A stretch of DNA of 7,811 bases from Actinomycetota bacterium (GCA_005793785.1 SXPW01000049.1:1-7811); one strand, 5' to 3'; counted from the stretch's first letter, positions 1 through 5,521 are shown. Notes: generated by a model not told the origin, from the letters alone. A program made the numbers and translations.

Positions 1-1
1 C

Positions 2-250
2 AATAAAGTCTCTGCTGAACCTCTTCGATTTGCCCAAGCAAAAAAATGGATTGATGACGACTTTAATCCACAGATGTTTTATTCGTGGTTGGTTGGCACA
101 ATTAACGGAAGAGTTTTAATTGACCTTGATGGCACCCACGCCGACAGCGATGACTGGGATGTCATTGCCAGGCGTGCCGTTTGCAGACTGTTGGGTATTG
201 ACGAACCCAAGCCGACCAAAAAACTGCGACGCAACCGAACAACCAAGTAA
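2..250 (+). CDS. Unrecognised protein, C-terminal fragment (5' end outside window)
   Basis: An open frame enters from the left edge and ends at TAA (248-250), giving 82 residues with no stop. I do not recognise the family. The visible part is acidic and aromatic in the middle (AKKWIDDDFNPQMFYSWLVG), then IDLDGTHADSDDWDVIARRA, and ends in a basic tail (KPTKKLRRNRTTK). No membrane segment is visible. Codon use (AAT, AAA, TCT, TTA, ATT) and about 38% GC over the first 120 bases differ sharply from the roughly 60% GC genes that follow. GC rises toward the 3' end. It converges on the tRNA-Gln gene, whose 3' end is 50 bp away. This suggests acquired DNA beside a tRNA attachment site, but only one edge is visible. 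Coding status rests on the intact frame and plausible composition. Confidence 0.55.
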   Translation, partial: NKVSAEPLRFAQAKKWIDDDFNPQMFYSWLVGTINGRVLIDLDGTHADSDDWDVIARRAVCRLLGIDEPKPTKKLRRNRTTK

Positions 251-279
251 TCAAGCAAAGCGTCGCGGCGCGAAGCAGA

Positions 280-296
280 ACAATGCGCAGCATTGT
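280..296 (-). terminator. Hairpin downstream of tRNA-Gln, possible terminator
   Basis: The sequence ACAATGC-GCA-GCATTGT forms a perfect 7-bp stem with a 3-nt loop. It lies between the convergent partial gene (ends 250) and the 3' end of the tRNA (301). On the minus strand it is followed by TTCTGCTT, only a weak T-rich tract, so it could instead act as a processing or stabilising hairpin for the tRNA precursor. The position suits ending the gltX-DUF218-tRNA transcript. Confidence 0.4.
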
Positions 297-300
297 GGCG

Positions 301-372
301 TTGGGGAGCAAGGAATCGAACCCTGAATAACAGATCCAGAATCTGCTGTGTTGCCAGTTACACCACTCCCCA
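301..372 (-). tRNA. tRNA-Gln (anticodon CUG)
   Basis: Read on the minus strand, the 7-bp acceptor stem TGGGGAG pairs with CTCCCCA. The anticodon arm is GCAGA-TTCTGGA-TCTGT, placing CTG at positions 34-36 (reads CAG, Gln). The T arm is CAGGG-TTCGATT-CCTTG. The discriminator base is A at 301, and CCA is not encoded (CGC follows), so it must be added enzymatically. The gene starts 14 bp after the stop of the DUF218 gene on the same strand, so it is probably cut from a longer gltX-DUF218-tRNA transcript. A first U-A acceptor pair is usual for bacterial tRNA-Gln. Confidence 0.95.
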
Positions 373-386
373 GAGTGTTGCGTCAT

Positions 387-1004
387 TCATTGTAGCCACG
401 CCTCGAGTCGTCGAAATCCGACGACTCGCCCGAACATGATTCCGACTGCCTCGCGAACGTTGCGACGCAACGCCAATGAGCCAGTCATCACGCTGGTTCG
501 AGTTGCAGATATCTCCGCGCGAAGGCCGAGTTCACGTGCCACCAGCTGCGCACGTTTCACGTGATATGGATCGCTCACCAAGACGACCTGGTTCCAGCCA
601 TCGTCGCGCGACACGTTGTACACCGTCTCGAGCGCTTGGAACGTCGACGCACTTCTCGACTCGACCACGATCGCTTCAAGTGGAATACCCTGCGACACCA
701 GGTAGTCACGGCTCGTACCGGCTTCGGTGAACCGGTCCCCCGATTGTTTTCCTCCCGTCACCACCACCAGTGGCGCCGCACCGCGATTCCAGAGCACCAT
801 CACATGATCGAGGCGCGAACGAAGCTGCGGTGAAGGGCGACCGTCGTATTGGGCTGCGCCGAGCACCACGATGGCGTCAACGACCTCGCTCGACCGTTCG
901 AACGCTTCATCGTGACCCGCATTCCATACCTGCACCAACGACACGCAGAAGTACGAAATGATAGCCACCGACATGGCCAACATGGCCACTCGGACTCGCC
1001 CCAT
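387..1004 (-). CDS. DUF218 / YdcF-SanA-like membrane-anchored protein
   Basis: This is a 205-aa protein. One N-terminal hydrophobic segment (about residues 5-26) would act as an uncleaved anchor or signal, with the rest outside the membrane. The DUF218 fold is recognisable from AIVVLGAAQYDGRPSPQLRS (44-63), VVTGGKQSGDRFTEAG (81-96), ESRSASTFQALE (115-126) and VSDPYHVKRA (143-152). Family members such as E. coli YdcF and SanA are linked to nucleotide binding and envelope or peptidoglycan functions, but the reaction is not settled. The ATG start lies 3 nt beyond the gltX stop, indicating a shared transcript and likely coupled translation. Length and motif order are normal for the family. A link to tRNA charging is only positional. 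Confidence 0.85.
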   Translation of the reverse strand: MGRVRVAMLAMSVAIISYFCVSLVQVWNAGHDEAFERSSEVVDAIVVLGAAQYDGRPSPQLRSRLDHVMVLWNRGAAPLVVVTGGKQSGDRFTEAGTSRDYLVSQGIPLEAIVVESRSASTFQALETVYNVSRDDGWNQVVLVSDPYHVKRAQLVARELGLRAEISATRTSVMTGSLALRRNVREAVGIMFGRVVGFRRLEAWLQ

Positions 1005-1007
1005 AAG

Positions 1008-2435
1008 TCAGCCGGCGCGAACGAGCGCCGCATCGATTCGGCGCAACGTTTCGTCGCGCCCGAGGATCTCGAGCGACTCGAACAATGGGGGACCCACGGT
1101 GCGACCGGTGGTTGCCACACGCACCGGTGCCTGCAACTTGCCGAGCTTCAGGTCGTGTTGCGCACCCACTGCCTCGACCACGGATTTGATCTGTTCTGCC
1201 ACCCACTCCACCGTCGCCAATCCATCACGAATGAGACGAAGCGTGGGCCTCGCCCACTCGGCGAGAAACGCCTTGTCGAAGGCGGCCTCATCGACCGGCG
1301 CGTCCGCGAGAAACAGGAAGTCCACCATTGCGGGTACTTCTGCAAGCAGCGATACGCGCGTCTGCACGTGTGGTGCAATGCGCAGGAACAGCGAACGGTC
1401 GAATCTTTCGGCGGGCCACGGCACGGGTCTTCCGGTCGAAGTTGGTCCCCCGGTAAGCCACGGCTCGCATGCGGTGACGAATTCCTCGGTCGACAATTTT
1501 CGAACGTACTCACCGTTGAAGGCATTGAGTTTCTTCACGTCGAAGAACGCCGATGAGTGATTCACCGAACCGATATCGAATTCGCGCACGATCGTGTCGA
1601 AGTCGACGATTTCGGTGTCGCCCGAAGGAGCCCAACCGAGCGTCATCAGATAATTCACCATCGCCGCAGGGAGGATTCCCTCGTCGCGATACTGCTCGAG
1701 GGCCACCTTGTCTCGTCGCTTGCTCAGCTTCTTGCGTTGTTCGTTGACCAACACCGGTACGTGCGCCCACATGGGAACCCGCGAGGCGAGCGCCTCCCAC
1801 AACATCTGTTGCTTCGGAGTGTTCGGGAGGTGCTCCTCGGCCCTCACCACGTGGGTGATGTTCATCGCGAGGTCATCCACCACGTTGGCGAGGTTGAAGA
1901 TCGGCGAGCCGTTGCCCCGCAGCAGTACGAAATCCTCGATCGTTGCATTGTCGAATTCGACGCGACCCCGCACCTGGTCGTTCACCACGGTGGTGCCTGC
2001 CGGAACCCTGAATCGCAGCACTCGACCGGGTCCGGGTCCGAGATTGCGTTCACGAGAGAACCCGTCGTAGCCCGGCTTCCCGGATGCCTTGGAACGTTCC
2101 TGAATCTGTTCGGAGCTGAGATCGCAGTAATAGGCGCGACCCGACTCGAAGAGTGACGTTGCCGCGGCCACGTGCGCCGCCTGATTGGCCGATTGGAAGT
2201 ACGGGCCCTCGAAATGCCGATCGTTGCCGTCGATGCCGATCCAACCGAGTGCGTCGATGATGCCCTGTGTCCAGTGGGGCTCGTTGCGGGACTCGTCGGT
2301 GTCCTCGATTCGTAGTACGAACACCCCGTCGTTTTGCAGGGCGAGAATCCAGTTGTACAGCGCGGTTCGCGCTCCACCGACGTGGAAGAACCCGGTCGGT
2401 GACGGAGCAAACCGATAGCGATGAGTCACTGACAC
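1008..2435 (-). CDS. gltX: Glutamyl-tRNA synthetase (GluRS), probably non-discriminating
   Basis: A class I synthetase that attaches glutamate to tRNA-Glu, and in actinobacteria without GlnRS also to tRNA-Gln for later amidation by GatCAB. From GTG at 2435 the protein has 475 residues, normal for bacterial GluRS. The HIGH-type motif is in APSPTGFFHVGGARTALYNW (10-29), followed by LRIEDTD (41-47). The KMSKS-type motif is KKLSKR (235-240). The C-terminal helical anticodon-binding half is complete to residue 475. The four-ligand zinc cluster of E. coli GluRS is not evident; only one Cys (114) is seen in that region. Start choice: GTG 2435 has TAGCGT 8 nt upstream and no Shine-Dalgarno, which suits a leaderless message. 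GTG 2429 (MTHRYRF) is the alternative. The frame stays open farther upstream, but that part overlaps the divergent transporter gene and was rejected. The next genes downstream are DUF218 and tRNA-Gln. Confidence 0.96.
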   Translation of the reverse strand: MSVTHRYRFAPSPTGFFHVGGARTALYNWILALQNDGVFVLRIEDTDESRNEPHWTQGIIDALGWIGIDGNDRHFEGPYFQSANQAAHVAAATSLFESGRAYYCDLSSEQIQERSKASGKPGYDGFSRERNLGPGPGRVLRFRVPAGTTVVNDQVRGRVEFDNATIEDFVLLRGNGSPIFNLANVVDDLAMNITHVVRAEEHLPNTPKQQMLWEALASRVPMWAHVPVLVNEQRKKLSKRRDKVALEQYRDEGILPAAMVNYLMTLGWAPSGDTEIVDFDTIVREFDIGSVNHSSAFFDVKKLNAFNGEYVRKLSTEEFVTACEPWLTGGPTSTGRPVPWPAERFDRSLFLRIAPHVQTRVSLLAEVPAMVDFLFLADAPVDEAAFDKAFLAEWARPTLRLIRDGLATVEWVAEQIKSVVEAVGAQHDLKLGKLQAPVRVATTGRTVGPPLFESLEILGRDETLRRIDAALVRAG

Positions 2436-2440
2436 CGCAA

Positions 2441-2466
2441 TTGACGCTAACTGCCACAAGTAGGTT
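2441..2466 (+). promoter_or_regulatory. Promoter of the VIT-family transporter gene (leaderless type)
   Basis: TAGGTT (2461-2466) fits the TAnnnT -10 pattern and ends 6 nt before the GTG at 2473. TTGACG (2441-2446) is a possible -35, but the 14-bp spacer is short, so the -10 carries most of the weight. A GGAGG lies at 2467-2471, only 1 nt from the start codon and too close for a normal ribosome site, which again points to leaderless translation. Confidence 0.45.
2444..2449 (-). promoter_or_regulatory. -10 box of gltX (TAGCGT)
   Basis: The minus-strand hexamer TAGCGT matches the actinobacterial TAnnnT -10 pattern and ends 8 nt before GTG 2435, so transcription would begin at or next to the start codon. 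No good -35 is seen. It overlaps the possible -35 (TTGACG, 2441-2446) of the divergent transporter. Confidence 0.5.
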
Positions 2467-2472
2467 GGAGGC

Positions 2473-3195
2473 GTGACCACGAAAGCGCGAGCCGAACACG
2501 ACGACCACCCGGACCACCGTGCACTCGCGGGTGGCACCGCGCGAGCAGGGGTGTTCGGACTGAGCGACGGACTCGTCACCAACGTGTCGCTCATCATCGG
2601 CTTTGCCGCGAGCGGCATCGGCAACGACGTGGTACGACTCGCAGGCATCGCCTCGGCCGTCGCTGGTGCAGTGAGCATGGCCGCCGGCGAGTGGGTCTCG
2701 ATCAAGGCACAGAACGAACTCGTACAACGCGAGATGGCGCTCGAATTGCGAGAACTGAAACTCAACACTTCTGCGGAAACCTCGGAACTCGCGGGTATCT
2801 ACCGCTCGCACGGCATGTCGTCGGCACAGGCCACAGCGTCGGCAGCCGAAGTGATGCGCAATCCGGAACGCGCCGTCATGGTGCATGCCCGCGAAGAGTT
2901 CGGCCTCGACCCCGCACACCTGCCCAATCCGCTGAACGTTGCCGTCGTTTCTTTGGTGAGTTTCCTCATTGGTGCACTCTTGCCAGTGGTGCCCTGGATC
3001 GTGAGTGGCGGCAACGGAGCCCGCATCGCATCGATTGCCATCGGTGTGGTGAGCGCAGCGATCACCGGTGGTGCCATTGCGAGACAATCCGAACGGCCAA
3101 TCGTGACGGGGAGCATCCGGCAAGTGGCAATCCTGTTGATCGCAGTGGGCGTCACCTACGCAATCGGTACCGTCGTCGGCGTCAACGTGGCATGA
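2473..3195 (+). CDS. VIT1/CCC1-family iron/manganese transporter
   Basis: A 240-aa membrane protein of the VIT1/CCC1 (DUF125) family, which exports Fe2+ or Mn2+ from the cytoplasm, usually by proton antiport. Five hydrophobic segments are visible at about 27-47, 55-75, 155-178, 183-204 and 214-236, the usual five-helix layout. The first carries GLSDGLVTN with the family Asp (D32). The second carries SMAAGEWVS with M69 and E73. Between segments 2 and 3 lies the cytoplasmic metal-binding helical domain (about 77-150), rich in Glu (82, 87, 91, 94, 102, 105) with MVHAREEFGLD near its end. The N-terminus has a His/Asp cluster (HDDHPDH) that may bind metal. The GTG start gives the expected N-terminus just ahead of GGTARAGVFG. 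Its stop overlaps the start of the DUF2237 gene (ATGA). The transported metal cannot be read from sequence. Confidence 0.93.
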   Translation: MTTKARAEHDDHPDHRALAGGTARAGVFGLSDGLVTNVSLIIGFAASGIGNDVVRLAGIASAVAGAVSMAAGEWVSIKAQNELVQREMALELRELKLNTSAETSELAGIYRSHGMSSAQATASAAEVMRNPERAVMVHAREEFGLDPAHLPNPLNVAVVSLVSFLIGALLPVVPWIVSGGNGARIASIAIGVVSAAITGGAIARQSERPIVTGSIRQVAILLIAVGVTYAIGTVVGVNVA

Positions 3196-3569
3196 GCGGT
3201 TCGGTGTCGTCGCAGCCGAACGTGCTCGGTGAACCACTCGAGCCGTGCAGTCTCGATCCCTTGACGGGCTGGTACCGCAACGGTTGCTGCGAAACGGGTG
3301 GCGACGACTCCGGAGTGCACACGGTGTGCGCGATCATGACCGACGACTTCCTCGAGTTCTCCAAGGCAGCCGGCAACGATCTTTCTACTCCAATGCCCCA
3401 GTACGGCTTCCCGGGTTTGAAGGCCGGAGACCAATGGTGTCTTTGTGCCGGACGATGGCAGGAGGCGTTCGTCGCCGGCAAGGCGCCGAAGGTCCGCCTG
3501 CGGTCGACGCATGCGCTGACGTTGGAATTCGTGCGGCTCGACGACTTAAAGAAATTCGCGATCGACTGA
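3192..3569 (+). CDS. DUF2237 family protein
   Basis: A 125-aa soluble protein recognised as DUF2237 (function unknown) by VLGEPLEPCSLDPLTGWYRN (11-30), GCCETG (31-36), HTVCAIMTDDFLEFSK (43-58), GNDLSTPMPQYGFPGLK (61-77) and GDQWCLCAGRWQEA (79-92). Six cysteines (19, 32, 33, 46, 83, 85) fall in conserved blocks, so metal binding or thiol chemistry is plausible but unproven. The ATG overlaps the transporter stop by 4 bp (ATGA), so its translation is very likely coupled to it. The first 10 residues go beyond the usual family N-terminus, and GTG at codon 11 is a less likely start. It converges with the next gene after 42 bp that hold no convincing terminator. Confidence 0.9.
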   Translation: MSGSVSSQPNVLGEPLEPCSLDPLTGWYRNGCCETGGDDSGVHTVCAIMTDDFLEFSKAAGNDLSTPMPQYGFPGLKAGDQWCLCAGRWQEAFVAGKAPKVRLRSTHALTLEFVRLDDLKKFAID

Positions 3570-3611
3570 CGACCACAACGCACGAGTCGGCGACCCGGCG
3601 CGACCGAATCG

Positions 3612-4142
3612 CTAGTTCTTGGCTCCCGTCAGTGCGCGCCAGGAATTCGGCATCGACTTTCGCACCGTCTCGGGCGTCATGATGATGGTCGACTGCGGCA
3701 CCATGTCCACGATGCGTCGCGCCTCGGCGTAGTGATGCACCACATTGGCGACACCCGCAAAGAGCCGCGAACGAGCGGCAACGAGGTCGGCGGCAGGGGC
3801 TTCGATGAAGTAGCCCCACATCGTGAGCGCAATGTCGAGATCGTGAATCACCGGTGCGCGGCCGAAGTGCGATGCCCGACGCAACGCGATGCCGATGCAG
3901 CCCTGGATGGCGTCGTCGACGCTCTCCCCCGCAGTCACCTTGATGCGCGGACGCATTCGCTCGGCCAACGACAACACGTAACCCTGGTCGGGTCCGGGAT
4001 GTCCGAGACGTTCGGCGCGTGGTTGACGTCCGGTGATGGACGCTTTTCGCACGTTGTTCCACGGTGCCGGCACGAATTCGGGCGACGAATACGCCCGGGG
4101 TCGATCCGTCGGGTCGATTGGTGTGTGTTTCGGGGCAGCCAC
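3612..4142 (-). CDS. Unrecognised conserved-looking protein, 176 aa
   Basis: I do not recognise a family. The protein is soluble, with a Pro/Arg-rich, probably disordered N-terminus (about 1-50). A mostly helical region follows: GYVLSLAERMRPRIKV (54-69), DDAIQGCIGIALRRASHFGR (76-95), HDLDIALTMWGYF (100-112), LVAARSRLFAGVANVVHHYAEARRIVD (120-146), then STIIMTPETVRKSMPNSW (151-168). The GTG start is supported by TAGCGT 8 nt upstream and the lack of a Shine-Dalgarno. It lies 56 bp downstream of the B12 regulator on the same strand, so it may share that transcript as well as having its own promoter. Sustained codon structure and an independent start signal support it as real. A functional tie to the regulator is possible but only positional. 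Confidence 0.75.
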   Translation of the reverse strand: MAAPKHTPIDPTDRPRAYSSPEFVPAPWNNVRKASITGRQPRAERLGHPGPDQGYVLSLAERMRPRIKVTAGESVDDAIQGCIGIALRRASHFGRAPVIHDLDIALTMWGYFIEAPAADLVAARSRLFAGVANVVHHYAEARRIVDMVPQSTIIMTPETVRKSMPNSWRALTGAKN

Positions 4143-4150
4143 GGCGACCG

Positions 4151-4156
4151 ACGCTA
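4151..4156 (-). promoter_or_regulatory. -10 box (TAGCGT) of the 176-aa protein gene
   Basis: Minus-strand TAGCGT ends 8 nt before GTG 4142, the same spacing as at gltX and the Nfu-like gene. No clear -35 (the region about 17 bp upstream reads CTCGAA). It lies in the 56-bp gap after the B12 regulator and suggests separate leaderless transcription. Confidence 0.45.
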
Positions 4157-4198
4157 CTCAGCGGCCGTCGGGGTTCGAGCCATCGTCCGGCGACCACA

Positions 4199-5026
4199 TC
4201 ACGCCGACAATAAGGCAACGAGCGACCGTGGGTCGCGGGCCCAATCATCGGCCCCGTGTTCGCGTGCGGTATCGGCGGAGTCGACCGCGGCGCCGCCGAG
4301 ATAGATCGGAACCGATTTCGCCACCACCGCCCGAACCCGACCCACCACGTCGCGCGCCGCGGGAAGTGACTCGCGCAGCGTTACTCCAACGCACACGGCG
4401 CGCAATTGGTCGACACCCCGAACCGCGGCAGCGAACGATTCGGCGGGTACATCGGTACCGATGTCCGAGACGTTCCAGCCCTTGCTGCGCAACAAGTCGG
4501 CAACCATCGTGATCGACAACCCGTGATGTTCGCCGCTGGGACCACCGATCACGACCGTGCCCCGGGTCGGACCACGGTGTGCGAATCGCGCACTGACCCG
4601 CGCCAACAGGCGGCCAACGATCAGGCTGGCGCGATGCTCCTCATGGATGTGCAACTTTCCGCGTGCCCAGCGTTCGCCGATGGCCACCATCGCGGGTGAC
4701 ACCACATCGAGGTACAACTCGAACAAGTCGTGACCACTGGCCATTGCGTCGTCGAGCAGTTTGCCTGCCGCCGTTTCGTCGCCGGCGAGGAGACATTGCT
4801 CCAACCGCGCCGACCAGTCCACCGTGGGACGCTTACCGCGTTCCGGTCGCTGCTTGCGCTGTCGGTTGAATTCCTGCAGGTCGCGCACCTGCACGTGCCA
4901 CTCACCATCGCGACGTTCGGCCCGCAAGTGGCCGAGGCGGACGTAGCGGTACACCGTCATGTAATGCACGCCGAGACGCTCGGCGGCTTGGGTGATCGAC
5001 ACCGTCGAGTCGGGGGTGGCGGGCAC
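4199..5026 (-). CDS. HTH + cobalamin-binding regulator (CarH/LitR photoreceptor-like)
   Basis: A 275-aa putative transcription factor. Residues about 8-55 form a winged, MerR/excisionase-type helix-turn-helix (SITQAAERLGVHYMTVYRYV, then a GEWHV wing). About 70-150 is the helical cap typical of B12_binding_2. About 155-275 is a Rossmann-like cobalamin domain. The cap holds W120-x9-E130-H131, the adenosylcobalamin signature of CarH. The Rossmann part holds E166-x-H168 (GEHHGLS), H168 being the expected lower axial ligand, with S in place of the usual G of ExHxxG. YLGG (242-245) fits the later nucleotide-loop motif. CarH/LitR proteins repress in the dark with AdoCbl and release DNA in light. The residue after W120 is Ala, where I recall T. 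thermophilus CarH having His132. The GTG start has TAGCGT 6 nt upstream. A triple 23-bp repeat lies farther upstream. Targets are unknown. Confidence 0.85.
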   Translation of the reverse strand: MPATPDSTVSITQAAERLGVHYMTVYRYVRLGHLRAERRDGEWHVQVRDLQEFNRQRKQRPERGKRPTVDWSARLEQCLLAGDETAAGKLLDDAMASGHDLFELYLDVVSPAMVAIGERWARGKLHIHEEHRASLIVGRLLARVSARFAHRGPTRGTVVIGGPSGEHHGLSITMVADLLRSKGWNVSDIGTDVPAESFAAAVRGVDQLRAVCVGVTLRESLPAARDVVGRVRAVVAKSVPIYLGGAAVDSADTAREHGADDWARDPRSLVALLSA

Positions 5027-5032
5027 GCTCCG

Positions 5033-5038
5033 ACGCTA
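5033..5038 (-). promoter_or_regulatory. -10 box (TAGCGT) of the B12-binding regulator gene
   Basis: Minus-strand TAGCGT ends 6 nt before GTG 5026. It lies in CATAGCG, a 7-mer also found in each copy of the upstream 23-bp repeat. CTGTTC/TGTTCG about 17-18 bp upstream is a poor -35 candidate. Confidence 0.5.
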
Positions 5039-5070
5039 TGAGACGAGGATGAGGCCGAACAGCACCGAGC

Positions 5071-5139
5071 GCTATGCCGACGGGAGCGACGGCGCTATGC
5101 CGACGGGAGCGACGGCGCTATGCCGACGGGAGCGACGGC
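5071..5139. repeat. Three perfect tandem copies of a 23-bp repeat
   Basis: Copies lie at 5071-5093, 5094-5116 and 5117-5139 and are identical by eye. Each is GCTAT followed by the core GCCGACGGGAGCGACGGC. The core is a near-palindrome (GCCG-a-CG-ggag-CG-a-CGGC, one mismatch per arm) and also a direct repeat of CGACGG at 9-bp spacing. The rightmost copy encodes the last codons and TAG stop of the Nfu-like gene; the other two lie between that stop and the regulator promoter. Possible roles are operator array, tandem 3' hairpins, or neutral slippage. Confidence 0.9.
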
Positions 5140-5429
5140 TCCATACCCGGCTTCCAGTACTGATACAAGTTCTCGATGATCGGGCTCAGCGTCGCAGCAT
5201 CACTTCCGGGCACCAGATCCACCGTCACCACGCTGGAATACACGTGCACCGCCCGAACCGCACCCGTGGCGAACAATCGCTGGGCAAGGACCGCCCCGAA
5301 GGTGTCCGCGCGCTCGGGACCGCGGTCGTAGGTTTCGTGACCCTGACCGGTGAGCGACCGATTGAGTTCGAATCGCACCCGACCGGGTTCCGTCGATCGC
5401 TTCACGGTGACGGCAACCGGCTGACCCAT
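5118..5429 (-). CDS. Small Nfu/NifU N-terminal-domain protein
   Basis: A 103-aa soluble protein that resembles the Nfu/NifU N-terminal domain (PF08712 type): an opening strand AVTVKRSTEPGRVRFELNRS (6-25), then GHETY (30-34), AQRLFATGAVRAVHVYSSVV (49-68) and TVDLVPGS (69-76), with a C-terminal helix LSPIIENLYQYW (81-92). The CxxC iron-sulfur domain of full Nfu scaffolds is absent and there is no cysteine at all, so it cannot itself ligate a cluster through Cys. A carrier-partner or unrelated role is possible. The ATG at 5429 has TAGCGT 8 nt upstream. Its stop codon sits inside the last copy of the 23-bp repeat, which encodes PSLPSA-stop, so the C-terminus may be repeat-derived. The frame continues upstream but enters the divergent acyl-CoA dehydrogenase region and was not used. 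Confidence 0.7.
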   Translation of the reverse strand: MGQPVAVTVKRSTEPGRVRFELNRSLTGQGHETYDRGPERADTFGAVLAQRLFATGAVRAVHVYSSVVTVDLVPGSDAATLSPIIENLYQYWKPGMEPSLPSA

Positions 5430-5437
5430 GCGGCGCC

Positions 5438-5443
5438 ACGCTA
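5438..5443 (-). promoter_or_regulatory. -10 box (TAGCGT) of the Nfu-like gene
   Basis: Minus-strand TAGCGT ends 8 nt before ATG 5429. No -35 is recognisable at 16-18 bp. It fixes the start choice in a frame that is otherwise open much farther upstream. Confidence 0.5.
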
Positions 5444-5521
5444 GTTGCCCGCTCCCATTCGCACGGTGCGCCCTGCGGCTCGGCCCCACGATCCGCGTGA
5501 CCGCGCTGGTGGCTCGGCTCG

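Noticed and set aside
2436..2768. N-terminal extension of GltX
   Set aside because: It would overlap the transporter gene. GluRS proteins begin just before the xPSPTG motif, which the GTG starts at 2435/2429 give correctly.
2691..3191. N-terminal extension of the DUF2237 protein through the transporter gene
   Set aside because: It is out-of-frame reading of the transporter. The ATGA overlap at 3192 gives the normal DUF2237 N-terminus.
2050..3237. A 395-codon minus-strand frame across the transporter and the gltX 5' end
   Set aside because: It overlaps two well-supported genes in other frames, and its His/Arg/Cys-rich composition is typical of out-of-frame translation.
3570..3611. Terminator between the convergent DUF2237 and 176-aa genes
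   Set aside because: Only a 5-bp CGACT/AGTCG pairing with a loop of about 20 nt is seen, with no T tract.
5071..5139. CRISPR array
   Set aside because: The 23-bp units are directly contiguous with no spacers, there are only three, one is partly coding, and no cas gene is present.
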